A stretch of DNA of 13,963 nt, taken from the NCBI GenBank assembly GCA_002786505.1, contig PCTK01000051.1, forward strand, positions 25,917 to 39,879, in the 5' to 3' direction. This stretch comes from Nitrospinae bacterium CG22_combo_CG10-13_8_21_14_all_47_10. Lineage in GTDB: Bacteria > Nitrospinota > Nitrospinia > Nitrospinales > VA-1. The position numbers and the translations under genes were made by a program. Shown piece after piece: positions 7,032-13,963 of this stretch; position 1 is the first letter of the stretch, and the number at the start of each line of letters is the position of its first letter. Below the pieces are notes generated by a model. That model was not told the origin of the DNA. It was given only the letters and a program-made list of their open reading frames with translations, and did not search any database.

Positions 7032-7733
7032 ATGGAAAGTTCTTATAGAACCATGAGCGTGGATGCCACCGCCGCAGAGCAACAACGGTTTATGGTGCGT
7101 GTCTATAACTGGATGACTGCCGGACTGGCAATAACTGGTTTCATGGCCTTTTATGTTTCCAACAATCCAACAATGATGAATATCATTTTCGGCAATCCCG
7201 TGATTCCGATTGTGCTCATCATCGCTCAGATAGGGCTTGTTTTCTGGTTGGCTTCAAGGGTCATGCAAATGAGTGCGAGCCAGGCAACCGGTGTTTTCAT
7301 GCTTTATGCAGGGTTAACCGGTATCACCTTTTCCACAATATTTGTGGTTTATACCTCGGCCTCCATCACGTCCACATTTCTGGTTACAGCGGGCACGTTT
7401 GGGGCGATGAGCCTGTACGGTTACACCACGAGAAAAGACCTCACTTCCTGGGGAAGCTTTCTGTTCATGGGGCTTATAGGAATCATCATTGCCTCACTGG
7501 TGAATATTTTCCTGCAAAACTCCATGATGAGTACGGTCATCACCTATGCAGGAGTGCTCATCTTTGTTGGTTTGACCGCCTATGATACGCAGAAGATCAA
7601 AGAGATGAACATCATCGGCAATGAAGGCACCGAAGAAGACACCAAAGAAGCTATAAGAGGTGCACTGACCCTTTACCTGGACTTCATCAACCTGTTCCTC
7701 ATGCTACTCAGGCTTATGGGCGACAGAAGGTAA
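7032..7733 (+). CDS. Bax inhibitor-1 family seven-helix membrane protein (YbhL/YccA/YetJ-like)
   Basis: This 233-aa protein has about seven hydrophobic segments after a polar N-terminus, the usual bacterial BI-1 size and plan. Family signatures include RVYNWMTAGLAITG (about 23-36) in helix 1, GLTGITFS (about 94-101), LTAYDTQKIK (181-190) at the end of helix 6 and LYLDFINLFLMLLR (about 214-227) in the last helix. The two acidic residues D185 and D217 match the conserved Asp pair proposed to gate calcium leak in Bacillus YetJ. The protein should lie in the inner membrane. An AAAGG (7018-7022) 9 nt before the ATG gives a good ribosome binding site. It stands between batB and batC but has its own promoter-bearing spacer and is followed by a strong hairpin, so it may be regulated separately. 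The family call is firm; its role here is unknown. Confidence 0.93.
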   Translation: MESSYRTMSVDATAAEQQRFMVRVYNWMTAGLAITGFMAFYVSNNPTMMNIIFGNPVIPIVLIIAQIGLVFWLASRVMQMSASQATGVFMLYAGLTGITFSTIFVVYTSASITSTFLVTAGTFGAMSLYGYTTRKDLTSWGSFLFMGLIGIIIASLVNIFLQNSMMSTVITYAGVLIFVGLTAYDTQKIKEMNIIGNEGTEEDTKEAIRGALTLYLDFINLFLMLLRLMGDRR

Positions 7734-7757
7734 GGCCGATCATTTTTATCTGGAAAG

Positions 7758-7781
7758 TTCCCGGCTCCCTGGAGCCGGGAA
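7758..7781 (+). other. Perfect 11-bp hairpin between the BI-1 gene and batC
   Basis: TTCCCGGCTCC (7758-7768) pairs perfectly with GGAGCCGGGAA (7771-7781) around a 2-nt loop; in RNA the tip would open to a 4-nt loop. No T run follows on either strand, so it is a terminator only if helped by Rho or if unorthodox. It may instead be a processing or mRNA-stability element separating the BI-1 message from batCDE. Its stem core resembles that of the terminator at 152-179. Confidence 0.6.
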
Positions 7782-7807
7782 TACCCAGTCTCCCACTGCA
7801 TAAAATT

Positions 7808-8584
7808 ATGCCCAGCAATCATCCGGCCAAAAACCTTATCCCCTCTATCTTTTTCCTTATTCTCGTTTTGCCCTCAACTGGATTTTGCGAATCGGTAGGT
7901 ACAAAAGTGCAGGAAGGCATTTCCAGATATCAAGAGGGAAACTTTAAGGACGCTACGAAAAAATTTTCCGGCGCACATGCCGACCGCCCTGAAGATTCAC
8001 GCATAGCCTATAATCTCGGCAACGCGTATTATAAAGAGGGGAAATTTCAGGAAGCCCTACAGGCCTACACCCAATCGGTTTTGGACGAAAGGAATCCAGA
8101 CATCCAAAAAAAATCAATCTATAACACCGGAAACACCATGGTGAAACTGGGAAAACTGAAAGAAGCCGAGGCGGCATACAAAAAAACCCTGGCCCTTGAC
8201 CCCGGCGATATGGATGCCAAGTATAATTTGGAATATGTACGGCAACAATTGAAAAACCAGGAAGAAAAAAAACAGGACCCTGGTCAAAACCAGCAAAAAG
8301 ACCAACAAGAAAATCAGGACAACGAAAAAGGGCAGGCCGATAACCAGAAACCAAATGACAGCAAAGACCAGCAAAAAGGCGACCAACAACCCCCACCGGA
8401 AAAAGCGGAGTCTGAAAAAGATGAGCCGGGAAGCTCCGACCAGCCCGAAAAGACCCCAATGGAAGCAGAAATCTCTAAAGAAAAAGCCGAACAAATGCTG
8501 GAAGGGCTCACCGAAGATTTAAAAAATATCAGCCGCTTGCAGGCTGGGAAATCAAAGTCCGCCTATCAGGGAAACGACTGGTAG
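7808..8584 (+). CDS. batC: BatC, exported TPR protein with low-complexity linker
   Basis: This 258-aa protein has a signal peptide (about 1-26). The STGFC sequence near its end is not a good lipobox, because Phe precedes the Cys. TPR units follow at about 32-62, 64-97 and 102-134, with AYNLGNAYYKEGKFQEALQAY the clearest. Residues about 149-220 are a very polar linker of Gln, Lys, Asp, Glu and Pro, and a helical tail follows (about 221-245). The protein ends in NDW, matching the short C-terminal motif seen in BatC proteins. It is likely periplasmic, docking to BatB or BatE. No clear Shine-Dalgarno precedes the ATG at 7808; the start is chosen because the signal peptide begins there. batD follows after 2 bp. 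Confidence 0.88.
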   Translation: MPSNHPAKNLIPSIFFLILVLPSTGFCESVGTKVQEGISRYQEGNFKDATKKFSGAHADRPEDSRIAYNLGNAYYKEGKFQEALQAYTQSVLDERNPDIQKKSIYNTGNTMVKLGKLKEAEAAYKKTLALDPGDMDAKYNLEYVRQQLKNQEEKKQDPGQNQQKDQQENQDNEKGQADNQKPNDSKDQQKGDQQPPPEKAESEKDEPGSSDQPEKTPMEAEISKEKAEQMLEGLTEDLKNISRLQAGKSKSAYQGNDW

Positions 8585-8586
8585 AA

Positions 8587-10377
8587 ATGAAAAAAAAATT
8601 AACCCCGTTTAGAAAAGCCGCGTTAATAGCCCTTTTCCTGATTCCTTTACTCAGCACCGTGAGCTTTGGGCAGGATATCTCCGTCACGGCAACCGTCGAC
8701 AAAAATCGCTTGACGCTGGAGGACACTCTGCAACTTTCTATCGTTATTCAGGGGACGCAGAACACACCTCCTCCCGAACTGCCTTCTTTGCCAGATTTCC
8801 AGATTACTTCTGCAGGCACTTCTTCCTCAACTCAGTACATCAATACTCAGCGCAGTGTTTCTATCACCCATAATTACCGGTTGACACCCATGAACACGGG
8901 GACAATTGTCATCGGCCCGGCACGGGTCAGGGCAAATGGAAAAACTTATTCCACCCAACCTATAACAATTGAGGTTATAAAACCTTCCAGTAGTGGAACA
9001 ATCGAAAATAAAACCGCATTCATTGAAACCGCCCTGTCCAGTAAAAAAGCTTTTGTTGGCGAACAACTGGTCTACACCTTCCGGTTATTCCATCGCGTTG
9101 AAGCCAAAAATCTGGATTTGAAACTGCCGTTCGATAAGATGTGGTTCAACAAGGAGGAACTGGGGGAACCCAAACCGTACACCAGAGTCGTAAACGGACT
9201 CCAGTATAATGTGCAAGAGCTATCAATTGCCCTGTTCCCCCTGAAAAAAGGTTTGACTGAAATTCCTCCGGCCATCCTCGAGTTGGATCTTTTGTACAGA
9301 ACTCAAAATCGTTCGGGGAGAGATCCCTTCAGCCAATTATTTAATGACCCCTTTTTTGACCGGGGAATCCGCACCGAACATAAGGTTCTTCGTTCGCAAC
9401 CTCTTTCCGTGGAGATACTGCCTCTTCCTGACGGGGCTCCAAAGGGATATAAAAATTTAATCGGAATATTTAAAATTTCAGCAGAACTTGGAAAAAAGGA
9501 CCTCGAGGTTGGAGATACCACCACTTTGACCGTGACCGTTTCCGGGCAGGGAAATGTTCGGGATATATCCTTTGAGGTACCCGATTTAAAAAACCAATTC
9601 AAAGTCTACCCGGACAAACCCGAATTTAACCAAACTATTTACAACAACCAAATCAGGGGTGAGAAGGTTTTTAAATTTGCCTTGGTGCCTTTGCAAGCAG
9701 GAAACAAAACGCTTACAAAATTTTCCCTGCCCTATTTTGATCCGGAAAATGCACAATACCGTTTGGCAGAAACCCAGCCAGTTACTTTGAATGTACGACC
9801 TTCTTCTGTAAAAGAAGAACTCAACCTGGTTCAATCAGGGCAACAAAACCCGCCAATGGCTAAACCTGAAATTGAAACTCTTGGTACAGATATTTTACCC
9901 ATCTACACTGAACTGGATAAATTTCAAAGTTACGGCTCTTATTCATCGGCATTCATGGGAGTCGGTTTTGGAGCGCCGGCAATTCTCTTCATCTTTTCAG
10001 CATTTTTGATAAAGTGGCAAAAACGGATGAAGTATGACGTGGCTTATTATCGGCATCGCAATGCCTGCAAAAATGCCCGCCAACGATTCAAACATATATC
10101 CGAGCATTCCGATTCCAGGGAGTTGGGCCGTGAAATATCAGAAGTGCTACGGGAATATATTGGTGACAAGCTGAACCTGCAGGGCAGAGCCATCACCGCA
10201 AAAGAAGTGGAAGTTCACCTGAACAAATCTAACTGTGAAACTGGCCACGCCGAGAGAACACGAAAACTTCTTGAGAAATGCGAAACCCTGCAATATGCCC
10301 CCATGACCCCTGGCAACACAAAAGAACTGCTCGTTGAGTCTGAAAACCTGATCAAGGTATTGGAGAAACAATTATGA
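8587..10377 (+). CDS. batD: BatD, large exported beta-domain protein with one membrane anchor
   Basis: This 596-aa protein matches BatD in size and plan. It has a signal peptide (about 1-28, ending SFGQD), several Ig-like beta domains through about residue 405, a polar linker, one membrane helix (about 456-476) and a cytoplasmic helical domain (about 480-596). Recognisable pieces include the N-terminal VTATVDKNRLTLEDTLQLSI (33-52), which starts the first beta domain, a middle domain with FVGEQLVYTFRLF (156-168), and the DPFFDR stretch (254-259) common in this family. BatD is thought to be the membrane-spanning structural member of the Bat complex. It starts 2 bp after batC and overlaps batE by 4 bp, so translation is probably coupled. 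The C-terminal domain is shared with the half-size protein at 3818-4804. Confidence 0.9.
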   Translation: MKKKLTPFRKAALIALFLIPLLSTVSFGQDISVTATVDKNRLTLEDTLQLSIVIQGTQNTPPPELPSLPDFQITSAGTSSSTQYINTQRSVSITHNYRLTPMNTGTIVIGPARVRANGKTYSTQPITIEVIKPSSSGTIENKTAFIETALSSKKAFVGEQLVYTFRLFHRVEAKNLDLKLPFDKMWFNKEELGEPKPYTRVVNGLQYNVQELSIALFPLKKGLTEIPPAILELDLLYRTQNRSGRDPFSQLFNDPFFDRGIRTEHKVLRSQPLSVEILPLPDGAPKGYKNLIGIFKISAELGKKDLEVGDTTTLTVTVSGQGNVRDISFEVPDLKNQFKVYPDKPEFNQTIYNNQIRGEKVFKFALVPLQAGNKTLTKFSLPYFDPENAQYRLAETQPVTLNVRPSSVKEELNLVQSGQQNPPMAKPEIETLGTDILPIYTELDKFQSYGSYSSAFMGVGFGAPAILFIFSAFLIKWQKRMKYDVAYYRHRNACKNARQRFKHISEHSDSRELGREISEVLREYIGDKLNLQGRAITAKEVEVHLNKSNCETGHAERTRKLLEKCETLQYAPMTPGNTKELLVESENLIKVLEKQL

Positions 10378-11129
10378 AATACTCCAGCGCCATTTATTTC
10401 TTTTTATTTATTATTATGCTGACACCGGCTCAGGCAAAAGCATCTGATCATCTTTCTGACCATCTGAGTGAAATCGTTCGCGCCAACGGTCTGTACTCGG
10501 ATAAACATTATGCCGAGTCGGCCCAGGCTTATGAAACTCTGGTCCAAAAAGGAGTGGAAAACGGATACCTCTATTACAACCTGGGCAATGCCTATATTAG
10601 AATGGGGAAAATCGGACCCGCTATTTTAAATTATCTCCATGCCCGAAAATGGATTCCTCGCAATGAAAACCTTACTGCCAATTTGAAGTTTGCCATTCAA
10701 CAAACCAAAGACAAAATAGAGCCACCCGGAACCCTGAGCACTCCCCTTTTCTGGATCAATGATTTAAATTTTAATGAACTGGTGGGTTTTGCCATCGGAT
10801 TGAACATTGTTTTCTGGGTAAATCTGACCCTGTGGATGTATTTTCGTACCCCCGCATTAAAAACTCTCCGTAACGTCTTTCTTTGTTTTCTTTTGCTGTC
10901 ATTTGTTTCAATTGGAGTTAAAATCGAGAATGAATCCAATTTAAAACTGGGAGTAGTTCTAGCTGAAAATGTCGAAGTGAAATCCGGGCGCACTGCAGAT
11001 GCGGTTACTTTGTTCCAATTACACGAAGGTGCGCTGGTTACCGTTACGGATAAACATGATAATTGGCTGGAAGTTCGTCTCAACGGTGAGCAAAAGGGTT
11101 GGGTTCCGCAAAATTCATTAGGAACCTGA
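10374..11129 (+). CDS. batE: BatE, TPR - two-helix membrane - SH3-like protein
   Basis: This 251-aa protein has a signal peptide (about 1-23), TPR units (about 33-60 and 64-97, with GYLYYNLGNAYIRMGKIGPA clear), two membrane helices (about 135-157 and 165-182) and a C-terminal SH3-like domain (about 193-249, ending DNWLEVRLNGEQKGWVPQNSL). This is the BatE architecture and usual length. Both the TPR and SH3-like ends should face the periplasm. A small in-frame duplication (DHLSDHLS, 25-32) follows the signal peptide. The start ATGA overlaps the batD stop. The next gene starts 21 bp after its stop, with no terminator between, so read-through into the oxidoreductase gene is likely. Confidence 0.88.
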   Translation: MKYSSAIYFFLFIIMLTPAQAKASDHLSDHLSEIVRANGLYSDKHYAESAQAYETLVQKGVENGYLYYNLGNAYIRMGKIGPAILNYLHARKWIPRNENLTANLKFAIQQTKDKIEPPGTLSTPLFWINDLNFNELVGFAIGLNIVFWVNLTLWMYFRTPALKTLRNVFLCFLLLSFVSIGVKIENESNLKLGVVLAENVEVKSGRTADAVTLFQLHEGALVTVTDKHDNWLEVRLNGEQKGWVPQNSLGT

Positions 11130-11150
11130 TTCCGCCACGGAGCAGAAACC

Positions 11151-13346
11151 ATGAGCGTTAAATTGCCTCGCAGTGCAGGCGGCTGGGGTGCCATCCGTTA
11201 TTCACTTAAAATGGCGCTCAGGGCAGGAGGGTTATGGCCCATGCTTAAGGCACTGGCTTCCCGGAATAACTGCAAAAGTTGCGCGCTGGGAATGGGGGGC
11301 CAGGCAGGTGGAATGCGGGATGAAAAAGGCCACTTCCCCGCTGTTTGCAACAAATCTTTCCTTGCCCAGGCCTCCGACATGCAGGGAGCCCTGCCGGAAG
11401 ACTTTTTCAATCGCTTCGATATTCCCACTCTTTCACAATGGTCTCCCCGCAAACTGGAGTTGAGCGGGCGTTTAACCCAGCCCGTATTTTGTGAAACCCA
11501 GGATCTCAACTACCACCCCATTAGCTGGTCGGAGGCTTTTGAAAGGGTAACCGACAAACTCAAATCAACATCGGCGGCCAGGTCGTTCTTTTACGCCAGC
11601 GGACGTTCTTCCAATGAAGCGGGTTTTCTTCTGCAACTGTTTGCCCGCATGTATGGCACCAACAACGTCAACAATTGCTCCTATTACTGCCACCAGGCTT
11701 CTGGAGTGGGACTGAACCAAAGTCTGGGTACCGGCACCGCTACCGTTGAGTTGGATGATCTTGATCACGCCGATCTGGTCTTTCTGATTGGGGCCAACCC
11801 TGCCTCCAACCACCCGCGTTTCATGCGTATCCTTATGGATGTTCGCCGACGCGGTGGGCAAGTAATTGTGGTCAACCCTGCAAGGGAACGCGGACTGGAA
11901 AATTTCAGTGTTCCTTCTGACATGCGGAGCCTGTTATTCGGTTCAGAAATTGCCAGCCTCTACCTGCAACCCCATATAGGGGGAGACATTGCACTTTTTA
12001 AAGCTATCGCCAAAGCTCTCCTGGCGATTAAAGGCCCAGGGTCGCTGGACCTGGAATTTATCAACAACCATACCCGGAACTTTGCGGAAATAGAAGAAGA
12101 CATCAAAGCAGAGTCCTGGGAGACTTTGGAGTCTGCTTCCGGCATTTCACGCGAGGAGGTAGAGCAAACCGCCCGCATTTATTCCAGGAGCAAAAACACG
12201 GTCTTTGCCTGGGCGATGGGAATCACCCACCATGCCTTTGGCGTGAATAATGTCCAGGCCATTGTCAACCTGGCCCTCATGCGGGGAATGGTGGGCAAAA
12301 AACACGCGGGACTCCTGCCCCTTCGTGGTCACAGCAATGTGCAGGGAATTGGCTCAATGGGTGTAACTCCTGCATTGAAACAGGCAGTGTTGCGCAACCT
12401 TGAATCGAAATTTCCGGTAACCCTGCCCACCGAGGCGGGCCTTGATACGCTCGCATGCATGTCAGCCGCGAACAACAGGGAAATCGATTTTGCCTGCCAT
12501 CTGGGAGGAAATTTATATGGCTCCAACCCAGACTCCCGGTTCGCCGAGACAGCTCTTGCCAAAATAGGATTCACGCTTTTTCTCAATACAACTTTGAATC
12601 AGGGGCATTTTCGCGGACGTGGCCGAACCAGTCTCATCCTTCCTGTACTGGCCAGGGACGAAGAACCCGAACCCACTACACAGGAAAGTATGTTCAGCTA
12701 TATAAGGCTTAGTGACGGCGGCCTGGAACGATATCAGGGACCCAGGAGCGAAGTAAAAATAATAGCGGAAATAGCCCTGCGGGTTTTAGAGGATTCTACC
12801 CTGCCCTGGAAATCTTTAAGCGAAACCGGAAACATCCGTGAACTCATCAGCACCATCATCCCGGGTTTTGAACTCTTAAAAGATATGGACCAATCACGGA
12901 AAGAATTCCATATTCCTGGCAGAATCCTCCATACTCCGCAATTTCCCCTGCCTGATGGCAAAGCCTGTTTTAAAGTCTGCCCCATTCCTGCCGTTAGGGG
13001 AAATAAAGAAAACAGCTTTATTTTAATGACGATTCGATCAGAAGGACAATTTAACACCGTCGTTTATGATCTGGACGACCGATATCGTGGCGTTTCATCC
13101 CGCAATGTCGTTTTAATGAACGAAGAAGATATAAAAAAGATCGGATTGAATGAAGGCGACTCGGTAACAGTAAAAAATGATACCGGGGTTATGACTGGGC
13201 AAAAATTACTGGCTTACCCCATCAAACCGGGAAATATCATGATGTACTATCCTGAAAGTAACATTCTGGTACCGCGCCAATTTGACCCTCAATCAAAAAC
13301 TCCTTCCTTCAAATCCATCGAAGTATTTCTGGAAAAACAATTATGA
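11151..13346 (+). CDS. FdhF/YdeP-family molybdopterin oxidoreductase
   Basis: This 731-aa protein is close to the length of E. coli YdeP. It opens with the family hallmark GGWGAIRYSLKMALR (10-24). Cysteines at 41, 44 and 66 (CKSC, then PAVC) are candidate iron-sulfur ligands; the canonical fourth Cys of formate dehydrogenases is absent, as in YdeP. The active-site segment NNCSYYCHQAS (174-184) places C180 where FdhF has selenocysteine, followed by the conserved His. PLRGHSNVQG (389-398) is another strong signature. The C-terminal molybdopterin dinucleotide-binding domain covers about 620-731, with YDLDDRYRGVSSRNVV. No Tat signal is visible, so it should be cytoplasmic. The substrate is unknown; E. 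coli YdeP is linked to acid resistance. A GGAG (11139-11142) lies 8 nt before the ATG. Its stop overlaps the next gene by 4 bp. Confidence 0.92.
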   Translation: MSVKLPRSAGGWGAIRYSLKMALRAGGLWPMLKALASRNNCKSCALGMGGQAGGMRDEKGHFPAVCNKSFLAQASDMQGALPEDFFNRFDIPTLSQWSPRKLELSGRLTQPVFCETQDLNYHPISWSEAFERVTDKLKSTSAARSFFYASGRSSNEAGFLLQLFARMYGTNNVNNCSYYCHQASGVGLNQSLGTGTATVELDDLDHADLVFLIGANPASNHPRFMRILMDVRRRGGQVIVVNPARERGLENFSVPSDMRSLLFGSEIASLYLQPHIGGDIALFKAIAKALLAIKGPGSLDLEFINNHTRNFAEIEEDIKAESWETLESASGISREEVEQTARIYSRSKNTVFAWAMGITHHAFGVNNVQAIVNLALMRGMVGKKHAGLLPLRGHSNVQGIGSMGVTPALKQAVLRNLESKFPVTLPTEAGLDTLACMSAANNREIDFACHLGGNLYGSNPDSRFAETALAKIGFTLFLNTTLNQGHFRGRGRTSLILPVLARDEEPEPTTQESMFSYIRLSDGGLERYQGPRSEVKIIAEIALRVLEDSTLPWKSLSETGNIRELISTIIPGFELLKDMDQSRKEFHIPGRILHTPQFPLPDGKACFKVCPIPAVRGNKENSFILMTIRSEGQFNTVVYDLDDRYRGVSSRNVVLMNEEDIKKIGLNEGDSVTVKNDTGVMTGQKLLAYPIKPGNIMMYYPESNILVPRQFDPQSKTPSFKSIEVFLEKQL

Positions 13347-13963
13347 AACCAGATCGCCTTCTCCACTCCCAGGGATATTTGTTGGCACTTATAGTGTCGG
13401 CGCTGTTTCTTATTGCTCCGGAAAATTCTTCAGCGGAAACGCCATTTGTAAAAAAAATACGTGTTGTGGGAAATACACTCATCGACCCTTACGACCTGGA
13501 TAATTATCTTGATTTGGGAAATGGACTAAACATGACTCCCGAAATCATGGATTTGGCGGCAAGTGAATTAAGAGCCAACTACAACTATCACGGCCACACT
13601 TTCATTGACGCTTATCCTGTTCTAAGAGTTAAAAATGGAATTCTGACCATAAAGGCCAACGAGAAGGAAGAATACCGGTGGGGCAAGCCGCGTGCTGAAA
13701 GGGCCGTGCTGAAAAAAGCATTCCTGAATAACATTACCCTCACTGAATCCAGAAAACAGGAAATCATAGAGGCTCTGCTGAATGGCTACCAAAAGCAAAG
13801 GAAAATTGAAGAGCTTACAGAGGGGTTTCTTGTGCAAAAGCAGAGGAGCCGCATAGAGGACATTTTGTCGCAAAAAAAAGCGGTTATGCGGGAAAAAATT
13901 GCCGATAAAGTCAAAGAGTTTCAGATGATAATGAAAAATCTGGAGGAACAGGAAGCCCTTAGA
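13343..13963 (+). CDS. Exported POTRA-domain protein, partial (runs off right edge)
   Basis: The frame opens at the ATGA overlap with the oxidoreductase stop and runs 207 codons to the window end without a stop. Residues about 1-31 are a signal peptide ending NSSA|ET. Residues about 35-107 look like a POTRA domain of the kind found in two-partner secretion (TpsB/ShlB) transporters: VKKIRVVGNTLI, then a polar helix, then LRANYNYHGHTFIDAYPVLRV and NGILTIKANE. A charged, probably coiled-coil region follows (about 135-207, rich in Lys, Glu, Gln and Arg), where a TpsB protein would normally go on to a second POTRA and a beta barrel. The protein is therefore exported and may be a barrel transporter with a helical insertion or a separate POTRA-coil protein; the missing C-terminus decides. 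Coupling to the oxidoreductase gene is tight. Confidence 0.75.
   Translation, partial: MKPDRLLHSQGYLLALIVSALFLIAPENSSAETPFVKKIRVVGNTLIDPYDLDNYLDLGNGLNMTPEIMDLAASELRANYNYHGHTFIDAYPVLRVKNGILTIKANEKEEYRWGKPRAERAVLKKAFLNNITLTESRKQEIIEALLNGYQKQRKIEELTEGFLVQKQRSRIEDILSQKKAVMREKIADKVKEFQMIMKNLEEQEALR

Noticed and set aside
7953..8511. Minus-strand frames opposite batC
   Set aside because: They come from the A- and C-rich low-complexity linker of batC and give Phe/Leu-rich peptides with no start signal or family.
11101..11127. GGTTCC/GGAACC inverted repeat over the batE stop codon
   Set aside because: It has a 6-bp stem with a 13-nt loop, no T run and coding constraint over most of it. It is too weak to call a terminator or operator.
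13282..13503. Plus-strand frame at the oxidoreductase 3' end
   Set aside because: It is out of frame with both the oxidoreductase gene and the POTRA gene, which together explain the whole stretch.
1..13963. Defence island, prophage or mobile element
   Set aside because: MoxR-vWA genes also occur in some defence-like ternary systems, but here the batA-E set is complete and no nuclease, transposase, integrase or CRISPR repeat is present.

Overview
This is a bacterial, Gram-negative-type window. It carries several Sec signal peptides, a POTRA-domain exported protein and a full Bat (Bacteroides aerotolerance-type) operon, with a moderate GC content by eye. I see no taxon-specific marker. A deep-branching proteobacterium-like lineage (Desulfobacterota or Nitrospinota type) would fit but is only a guess. 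There are no tRNA, rRNA, CRISPR, insertion-sequence or phage signatures.

Layout. The left edge (1-1125) reads on the minus strand. It holds a ten-repeat leucine-rich-repeat protein with a good promoter (1162-1189) and an intrinsic terminator (141-180), then the first 40 codons of an unrecognised gene that runs off the window. An AT-rich divergent spacer (1126-1410) separates this from everything else, which reads on the plus strand.

From 1411 to 11129 lies the Bat locus: moxR, a DUF58 vWA protein, a small membrane-anchored TPR protein, a compact BatD/DUF4381-like membrane protein, batA and batB, all packed with gaps of at most 3 bp or overlaps of 1-4 bp. A 221-bp spacer with nested inverted repeats and a strong promoter then introduces a seven-helix Bax inhibitor-1 family gene. 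A 74-bp spacer with a perfect 11-bp hairpin follows, and then batC, batD and batE, again tightly packed. After 21 bp come a YdeP/FdhF-like molybdopterin oxidoreductase and, overlapping it by 4 bp, a truncated POTRA-domain exported protein that runs off the right edge.

How they may work together. MoxR is an AAA+ ATPase that in this family works on vWA partners. DUF58, BatA and BatB each keep an intact-looking DxSxS metal site. BatC, BatE and the small TPR protein offer protein-interaction surfaces. BatD and its half-size relative offer periplasmic beta domains plus a cytoplasmic helical domain. The likely picture is a membrane-spanning MoxR-vWA assembly linked to envelope or stress function, though the biochemical role of Bat systems is not settled.

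The locally unusual parts are the BI-1 gene with its own promoter inside the bat cluster, the second BatD-like protein, and the apparent co-transcription of a molybdenum oxidoreductase and a POTRA protein downstream of batE.
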